Positions 57,473-64,000 of a DNA stretch of 64,000 bases are shown piece after piece. Position numbers and translations under genes: made by a program. A model generated the notes under the pieces. It ran no database searches and was not told the origin of the DNA. It worked only from the letters and a program-made list of their open reading frames with translations. Each line of letters begins with the position of its first letter. The stretch's first letter is position 1. This DNA comes from Channallabes apus (taxonomy: Eukaryota > Chordata > Actinopteri > Siluriformes > Clariidae): assembly GCA_030522415.1 (NCBI GenBank), contig CM060113.1, positions 14,310,157 to 14,374,156 of the forward strand. The letters are read 5' to 3'.

Positions 57473-58555
57473 ACTCACACTCACTGGTCACTTCATTAGG
57501 TACGCTAATGTTCAATTGCACATGAAGGCAAATATCTAAATAGCAGCAATTAAGTGCATTTGGCATTATTGAGCACCAGAAAAGGGGAGAAAAGTGACTT
57601 TGAACATGGCATGGTGCCACATGGCTGGTCTGAGTATTTCCAAAACTGCTGATCCACTGGGATTTTCACACACAACCATTTCTAGGGTTTACAGAACATC
57701 GTCTAAAAAATATCCAGTGAGCAGCAGTTTTGTTGATGCCAGAGGCCAGAGGAGAATGACCAGACTGGTCGAAGCTGATAGAAAGTCAACAGTAACTCAA
57801 ATATCATTCTGTTATGATATGCTGAAGAGCATCTCTGAATTCACCACATGTAGAACCTTGTAGCAGATGGACTACATCAGCAGAAGACTACGCCAGATGC
57901 CAGTCCTGTCAGCTAAAAACAGGAAACTACGGCTAAAATTTGCTTGGGCTCACTAATATTGAACAATAGGAAATTGGAAATGCGTTACCTGGTCTGATGA
58001 GTTTACAACCTGACTTTTTACCTGGTCTGATGAGATTTTCTGCTGTGCCTTTTGGATGGTAGGGTCAGAATTTGGCATAAACAATATGAAAGCCTTTATC
58101 CATTCTGGCTTGTAGCAATGCTTCAGCTGATGGTGGTGGTGTAAAGGTGTGGGGGATATTTTCTTGACACACTTTGGTCCCCTCAGTTTTAACTGAGCAT
58201 TGTTTAAATGCCACAGCCTACTTGACTATTGTTGCTACCCATGTCCATCACTTTATAACCACACTGTATAATGTGCCATGTCACAAAGATAAAATCATGT
58301 GAAACTGGTTTCTTGAACATGACAATGAGTTTACTGAACTCAAATAGCCTTTACCAGATCTCAATCCAATAGAGAACCTCTGGGATGTGGTGAACCATGA
58401 GATTCGCATCCTGGATGTGCAGCCGACAAATCTGCAGCAACTGTGAAGTTATCCGGTCAATATGGACCAGGATGTCAAAGCACATGGATTAATCTATGCC
58501 ACAAAGAAGTAAGGCAGTTCTAAAGGCAAAAGGGGCTGGTGAGTATATATTTCAG
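57473..58555 (+). pseudogene. Tc1-like element, full span but decayed
   Basis: The left end reads CACTCACTGGTCACTTCATT and the right end GGGGCTGGTGAGTATA, the inverted termini of this family. Between them the transposase can be followed: GGTCTGAGTATTTCCAAAAC (helix-turn-helix), GGCATGGTGCCACATG, AGAACAGGAAACT-like text, GGGGGATATTTTCTTGACAC (GIFSWHT) and AGATCTCAATCCAATAGAGA (DLNPIE). Many stops and indels. Same family as the minus-strand relic at 14890. Confidence 0.8.
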
Positions 58556-59620
58556 CTCTTGGAACACTGTGTGCAGCATTTGTAGGTATTGTTCAATTTC
58601 TTGACAAAGAAACGGACACAGAATAATAATATGTAATGTTAGAAAATGGCTTTCTGTCTACGTTTAAGCAGTGATTAAATAAAAATGTTTCCCAGTTGTC
58701 TCCGACTTTTGATGAATTTGAAGTGGCCTTCGAGTGAAGACGTGTTTAAGCCGTAGCTTATCATTTCTGCACTTTAGCCGTTTAATAGCTTAATTGTCAC
58801 AATTTTGATGTCTTTTATATTTCAAAACAGCTGAGATGGCCATTTAATTTATAGTTGAGTCTATTAACTTCTTTTCACCTGACAACAGCCACTTTGGAGC
58901 TCCTGTCATGTACGCGGACAGAGCAGCAAGTTAGGTTGTGAAGGGCTGTACAGATATAGTAAATAGCATGAGATGATAATGTGTGGGCTAGTTACACCTA
59001 CAATATTGTTTTGAAACTCTAGTAGTACACCTCCTTCCTCGCTGGTTTGTTTTATCCTAATTCAGAAACTACTGTCTCTTCCTGAGGAAGGATGGTTAAA
59101 AGTTTCATAAAATACTTGCTTGAAGCTCTGCCAAGAACACTTGCTTTCAAGATGGACTATTTCTGTAACCCATTTGGGAGCTCTTCTGGTTAGCAGCGAA
59201 ATATATCTTCATCATGGCTATAGGCTTTGAATACAAAAAGAGATTTTATACTGTTTTTTTTTTTTTGTAGAAAAACCTGTGGAGCTGTCATATTTTGGTG
59301 CTACTGTTGATCAAGGTATGGTAGATGGGTTATGTAACAGCAGATGTGGTATTTTTTTTATAAGTATGAGAAGTTCTAGTTTATACTGTAAATAACAATG
59401 GACATATTTTGAAGTTGTTGTCCAATTCCTCCAGAAAGCATTTATTATGTAAATCTATAGCACATCCAACCTTGCTAGGTCTACAGTGTAAGTTGACATA
59501 TTTTCCAGACTCCACTATGTGCCCAGAGATGAATTATCAGTTTGAATGAACCTAAAAACACAAAATCAAGTGAACAGTGTAATCTAGAGATTTTGGGTTC
59601 TTGTGCACAGGTAAAGAAAA
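58556..59620. other. Spacer, possibly containing a host exon
   Basis: No repeats recognised. Contains the 45-nt candidate exon at 59271-59315 listed separately. Confidence 0.4.
59271..59315 (+). other. Candidate 45-nt host exon
   Basis: A T-rich tract and TTTTTTGTAG precede it, and AAG/GTATGG follows. One frame reads KPVELSYFGATVDQ without a stop, and the length is a multiple of three. It is the most exon-like segment in the spacers, but no neighbouring exon was found and the size is too small to exclude chance. Confidence 0.25.
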
Positions 59621-59805
59621 GAACCTTAAATTTGGCAGACGCTCTTATCCAGAGCAACTGACATTTTTATCTCATTACACATCTGAGCAGTTGAGGGCCT
59701 TGCTCAAGGGCCCAACAGTGGCAACTTGGTGGTTGTGGGGTTTGAACCTGGGATCTTCCGAACTGTAGTCCAATGCCTTAACCACTGAGCTACCCCTGTC
59801 CCTTT
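59621..59805 (-). mobile_element. tRNA-derived SINE
   Basis: Minus strand: GGGGTAGCTCAGTGGTTAAG, B box GGTTCAAACCCC, GTTGCCACTGTTGGGCCC, and GCTCTGGATAAGAGCGTCTG at the 3' end. Same family as 12338-12537. Confidence 0.85.
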
Positions 59806-60121
59806 CTGAAGAGTCAAACCAAAAGAAGCAAAGCATCTCTTTAGAAAATTAACAGAATGGATTTTTTCCCCATGCAAACCATATTAATTCACTTGTTTCC
59901 ATTAACAATAAAAACCTTAAACATACAAGTTTGTTTTGCAGTTTTTTTAATAAACATATATAGGGCTCAGGATTGTGCAGTACAAAGTGACATACCCTTT
60001 TTTCAGCAAATAATAGGCAATGTGATGAACTGAATTTTATTTCATGTTAACTAACAATACAAACATTACTACTACTACTAATAATAATAAGTTAAATTTT
60101 AAAGATTATAAAATTTACACA

Positions 60122-60462
60122 GGCGGCACGGTGGTGTAGTGGTTAGTACTGTCGACTTGCACCTCCAGGGTCCGGGTTCGATTCCCTGGCCAGGCTCGAT
60201 TCCTGTCTCTGTGTGCATGGAGTTTGCATGTTCTCCCCGTGCTTGGTGGGTTTCCTCCGGGTACTCCGGTTTCCTCCCACAGCCCAAAGATATGCAGGTT
60301 AGGCTAATTGGTGTTCCTAAATTGCCCGTGGTGTGTGTGTGCCCTGCGATGGATTGGCACCCTGTCCAGGGTGTACCCCGCCTAGTGACTGAATTCTCCT
60401 GGGATAGGCTCCAGGTCCCCTGCGACCCTGAACACAGGATTAAGTGGTATAGAAAATGAATG
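60122..60462 (+). mobile_element. tRNA-derived SINE, V-SINE/DANA-like
   Basis: Head GGCGGCACGGTGGTGTAGTG, B box GGTTCGATTCC, a small duplication adding a second CTCGATTCC, core GGAGTTTGCATGTTCTCC and a GAATGAA tail. Near-identical repeats AAAATTTACACA (60110-60121) and AAAATGTACACA (60463-60474) flank it. The long frames over it are not genes. Confidence 0.85.
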
Positions 60463-60707
60463 AAAATGTACACATTATAAAACCCAAATGTATATGTTTG
60501 AAGCCTCCCAATTAACATTTTTTTAAGTCATCATTGACCTATGCTGTGTTGCTGGCACAGATCTGTGCTGCTTAGGTTTAATGTGCAAGCCCCAAGTACC
60601 CCAAGCTTACAAAAAAAAGAGTAGACCATATTGAAATATTTTCAGAAGAAAATCAGAACAAACTTCCTACTACAAAAATTGTACACATTCTATGCATGCC
60701 TCAAAGT

Positions 60708-60753
60708 GTGTGCGCGTGCGTGCATGCGTGTGTGTGTGTGTGTGTGTGTGTGT
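60708..60753. repeat. (TG)n microsatellite
   Basis: Mixed TGCG then pure TG units. Confidence 0.9.
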
Positions 60754-62090
60754 CTGGGCACCTTTTGACTTATGAATAATTTACACCAAAAAATGGCAAC
60801 CTTTCTTTTTCCAGCATCACATCCCTCTGTTTGTTACTTTAAAGCTAAATGGAGAATGCAGGGAGAGCCTGGTCGTTGTATTCATCATTGCGTGCCTGCT
60901 GTGCTTGGGTAAGGAGGGTGTTGTAGCTGCTAAATATAAAAACTGAATTTTCACATGGTCCACTGCGCAAAATGGAACTCATTACAGAGCAGAAAACAAC
61001 AACCACTCTGCCATCTTTCCTAAACATGGGGCAAAGAGAAAAGAGATTGAAACCGACTTTAACTATTAGGCATTCTTAACTGTGTCCATGTTAGTTGTGA
61101 TAGCGGCCTAATCATATAGACAATATTAGCCCTGGCAGCACACCAGTTGGTGCTAAATTAAAATTGTATTCAAGCCATTTAATATGTATCAACAGTAACA
61201 GAGGCTGAGGTGGCAAAAATTCTGATCACTTAAGCCTTATTTTGCAGCCTTGTATGAGATTGCCTTCCTAGCTGAGTTCCAATAAGTTTAGAATTACATG
61301 CCTGTGGTTTAGAGGGGTTTGCATGGCTTTTGTTATGTTCATTACTTAAATAGTGAGAGCAAAGTTGCAATTTTCTGCTTTTTTTTTCAAGTCAAAACAC
61401 CAAAAACCTAGTCAATAAAATTCCAATTACCATTTATTTGACAAATGTGGAAATCACAACCAATCAAAATGTCAGGCTGTCTAGGATTATGTCTCCACTT
61501 TGTGTTTTGCCAATAAGTGAGAGCAATTTTACCCCTGTTTAGTCCATACAGCTTATTCCTGTTGCAGTCAGAAGACAAGCACTGCACCTCACAAGCATTC
61601 TAGTCATCTTAAACAAAGTATGACACTAAAATGCATAATACCTTCCAGCAATATACAACTTATTCATTACTTTATTTCGTAATTTTTTTTCTCAGTGATT
61701 CAAGATCACCCTGGCTGGCATATTTAGGATCTACATTCAGATTTCTTTAAAAAATGATAGCTTCTATTGTTAAAAGCTTTACACAAACTGGTTCATCATA
61801 CATGGGCTTTAATGAGATAATTGGTTAAAATGTGTTTTAGCATTTGTGCACATTCTCAGTGAGCATCTTTGCTTTGTTGATCCATCCAGGGTGTGCAGCA
61901 CCATCTTCTAGTTTGGTTGAATAGGGCCCCCATAGCCAAACACAAGATAATTAGTACAGGAAATGGATGTGCAGTAGTGTTCCTTAAGTTTTTGTATGGT
62001 GCAAAGCTACAGTGCCTGGTTATCCAGTACTGTAAGCTCTTTTTGCATTTTTTTAAGCCTAGAAATATAGGGCTTCTACTGTAAGTGATG
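60754..62090. other. Spacer without recognisable genes
   Basis: A 60-codon minus-strand frame at 60845-61027 lacks splice context. No element recognised. Confidence 0.45.
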
Positions 62091-62094
62091 CAAT

Positions 62095-62342
62095 GGAAAT
62101 ATGTTCTCTCCTTCCTCTGGAGATCACAAGTTCAATTCCTGGATGCTACAGTTTGAAGCTGGGAGTCTTGACAGCAGATTGGCTGTGCTCTCTCAGGGGG
62201 GGGGGGGGGTGGATGGGATACCCACATTTTCACTTCAATCATAGTAACACTAGCCAATCATGAGCATCTATGACCTCATGCAAGCGAAAGGGCGGATAGT
62301 GCTTTCCTCCGTGTGTTTTAAACGATGCAGTCAGCTGCATGG
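62095..62342 (+). mobile_element. SINE-like repeat, 5'-truncated
   Basis: CAAGTTCAATTCCTGG resembles a B box; GAAGCTGGGAGTCTTGACAG, GCAGATTGGCTGTGCTCTCT, a run of 13-14 G at 62199-62212 and CAATCATGAGCATCTATGAC follow. This order is typical of a fish tRNA-derived repeat. The A box part is missing. Confidence 0.6.
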
Positions 62343-62725
62343 CGTTTCCTACGCTGGTTGGTAGTTGTCACCTTAACACAGGAGGACCTTGTCACCTAGG
62401 AAATGTTCTGCTGAAAAACCCCGGGTCCTGTCATTCAAGTAGATGTTACTTTGACAATTACGACAAAAATGGTTGCAGACCAAATATTCTCCGATGGCAG
62501 CGTCTCCTTTCAGCAGTATAACATGCCCTGTTGCACTGCAAAATCATTTAAGAAAGACAAAGAAAGAGTTCAAGATCCTCTACATCTCCCAGATCTCTAT
62601 TTGATTGAGTGTCTGTGGGATGTGCTTGACAAACAAGATCCATGAATGCTCCAACTTGCAACTTACAGGTCTTAAAGGATCTGCTGCATACACCTTAGCG
62701 CCAGACAATACAGTAGGTGTTTATC
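62343..62725 (+). pseudogene. Tc1/mariner-like transposase relic
   Basis: CCTTAACACAGGAGGACCTT, GGAAATGTTCTGCTGAAAAA, TGATGTTACTTTGAC-like text, TTTCAGCAGTATAACATGCC and GAGTGTCTGTGGGATGTGCT follow a known fish transposase text (FQQDNAPC and LNPIEHLWDVL type). The second catalytic D of FQQDNA reads Y here. Inactive. Confidence 0.65.
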
Positions 62726-64000
62726 TTTCATGATTTCAGTTTAGTCTTATTTAAAGTATAATGCAAACAAACACAATGTTGCAAATGTGTACTATCAAGG
62801 TGTTACTTTCTTTTAGAAACAGTAGTAGTTAGAGATAAGAGCTGTTGAAATTGGGATGAAGCTTTTTATTATTATTTGATAATTATGTGTATATTGAAAA
62901 AAACAATAATCTTAAAGAAATTACACATATTGGATCCAGTTCATAGGAAATGCCAAATTTGCATAATTTTTTTGGCTGCAATTAGGCACCTCTAGAGGGG
63001 AAAGCTACCATGTGGAGTGCCATCACACCAGGTGTTCACTTTTGTAAAAATCAACAGTAATAGATTCTATTCTGTTTTTGTAGAACTTACCTTCAATCTT
63101 TACTACTGTGTAGGATTTGTTTAACCGTGGGTTTAGGGCTTGACAGTAAGCTTTACTTGCAATAACAATTTTCAATGTGAAGGAAAAATGATATTTACCT
63201 TTACTTTTACATTTCTTTCATTTTTATATCTTACTATTGGAATGGTGGAAACACACATTCAACTAAAGAAGCAGATCTGGTTCCTCCAAAATACTTTTTT
63301 TTCATGCATGATAATGGAGTAAATCATTTTAATTAAGGAAACTATAAGGTAAAGCACAGATGAAGAAAGCCTATGATGATGTGCATGTGGATGGATGAAT
63401 GAATGCTTGTTGATGTGCTTCCTGAATATACTCATCAGTGGACTTTTTTTTTAAAGAAGAAGCGCATTTTGCTGATGATCCGCAAGTCTTGATTGTTCTT
63501 GGACGGCCTGGTTTAACTTAAAAACAATTATTGAGACAAAAATCCAAAACAGCCAAATCATTTGTTCAAACAACAGCTAATAGGGTAATACAGGTCATAT
63601 TAGAGAATCAGTGTATACAACATCACTTATAGAGTAAATGTAAAATGTAATCATGGGAAAACCTCACAATACGAATAGAGTGGCATGACACCTAACTGGT
63701 ATTCAATGAATAAAAATGGAGAACAGCTGTAGTAAATTAGTTTAATGGTCACAGAGACTAAGATAAATTTTAGGCTGGAATTATGGAGCAGTTAAAGCTA
63801 GTCCTGATAAAAATAAGTTTTATTGTTTATGTTAAAATGCAACCTTTGTGTAGTTGCTTCTTCATTTCATCAGTTGATTGTCCTCGTTCCCTGACATTGT
63901 GGTATTTAGGTATTCAGTTTACATGCCAACTAATTAACTTATGAATTAGTGACCGTGTAAGCTTCAAGCACTGTTTGTAAATTCCCCGCCTGCTGGCATT
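62726..64000. other. Spacer without recognisable genes
   Basis: AT-rich, nothing recognisable to the window end. Confidence 0.5.

Noticed and set aside
60139..60518. Frames of 106 and 139 codons on both strands
   Set aside because: Both lie over the SINE at 60122-60462 and are frames that arise in SINE sequence.
1..64000. CRISPR array, rRNA genes, bacterial-type operons, ribosome binding sites or terminators
   Set aside because: None is present; the only regular arrays are microsatellites and a 23-bp minisatellite without spacers, and the sequence is clearly vertebrate.

Overview
The window looks like repeat-dense DNA from a ray-finned fish. The evidence is V-SINE/DANA-like tRNA-derived SINEs, many Tc1-like elements of different ages, an RTE LINE, a second LINE with a GGAT tail, a nearly intact Ty3/gypsy element, an hAT element and AT-rich, microsatellite-rich spacers. 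A Tc1-rich fish such as a catfish would fit, but the species is a guess. No complete host gene is recognisable; the best host-like signal is one 45-nt candidate exon at 59271-59315. All identities were judged by eye, without alignment or database search.

Layout. 1-2093 is one end of a large TA-flanked inverted-repeat element (called E1 here), minus strand, running off the window. 2096-2960 is an unassigned DIRS-like repeat. 3051-5762 is a LINE with a 12-bp target duplication. 5946-8209 is a decayed RTE LINE on the minus strand. 8270-9667 holds two SINEs. 12060-13510 is a scrambled gypsy remnant with its LTR, 13855-14880 a relative of the DIRS-like repeat, and 14890-15875 a Tc1 relic. 17044-28082 is a Ty3/gypsy retrotransposon. 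Its 5' LTR is split by a second, complete E1 copy (17498-22391), and its integrase end by a SINE tail (27200-27281). 28087-31379 is AT-rich spacer with a gypsy protease relic. 31382-37211 is a second large TA-flanked element (E3) containing a solo LTR, an hAT element with a nested Tc1, and an LTR-derived hairpin. 37214-44350 is mostly unassigned, with a SINE and a Tc1 relic. 44352-52918 is one Tc1 element inflated from about 1.6 kb to 8.6 kb by a solo LTR, a short inverted-repeat element and a third large TA-flanked element (E2, 46890-52625). 52921-64000 is spacer with relics of gypsy, Tc1 and SINEs.

The most interesting signal is the set E1, E2 and E3. Each is 4.9-5.8 kb, has its own terminal inverted repeat starting CAG, is flanked by TA, encodes no recognisable transposase, and carries internal duplications. 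E1 carries an intron-containing tRNA-Ile(UAU)-like sequence in both copies. E2 contains two convergent sets of exon-like open segments with splice signals; one set stays in frame over three exons for 107 codons and has a polyadenylation signal. These could be captured host genes or genuine cargo of an undescribed kind of TA-targeting element.

The insertions can be dated relative to one another. The gypsy LTRs differ at about six of 723 positions by eye, and E1 entered after the gypsy inserted. E2 entered after the host Tc1 inserted. The nested Tc1 entered after the hAT.
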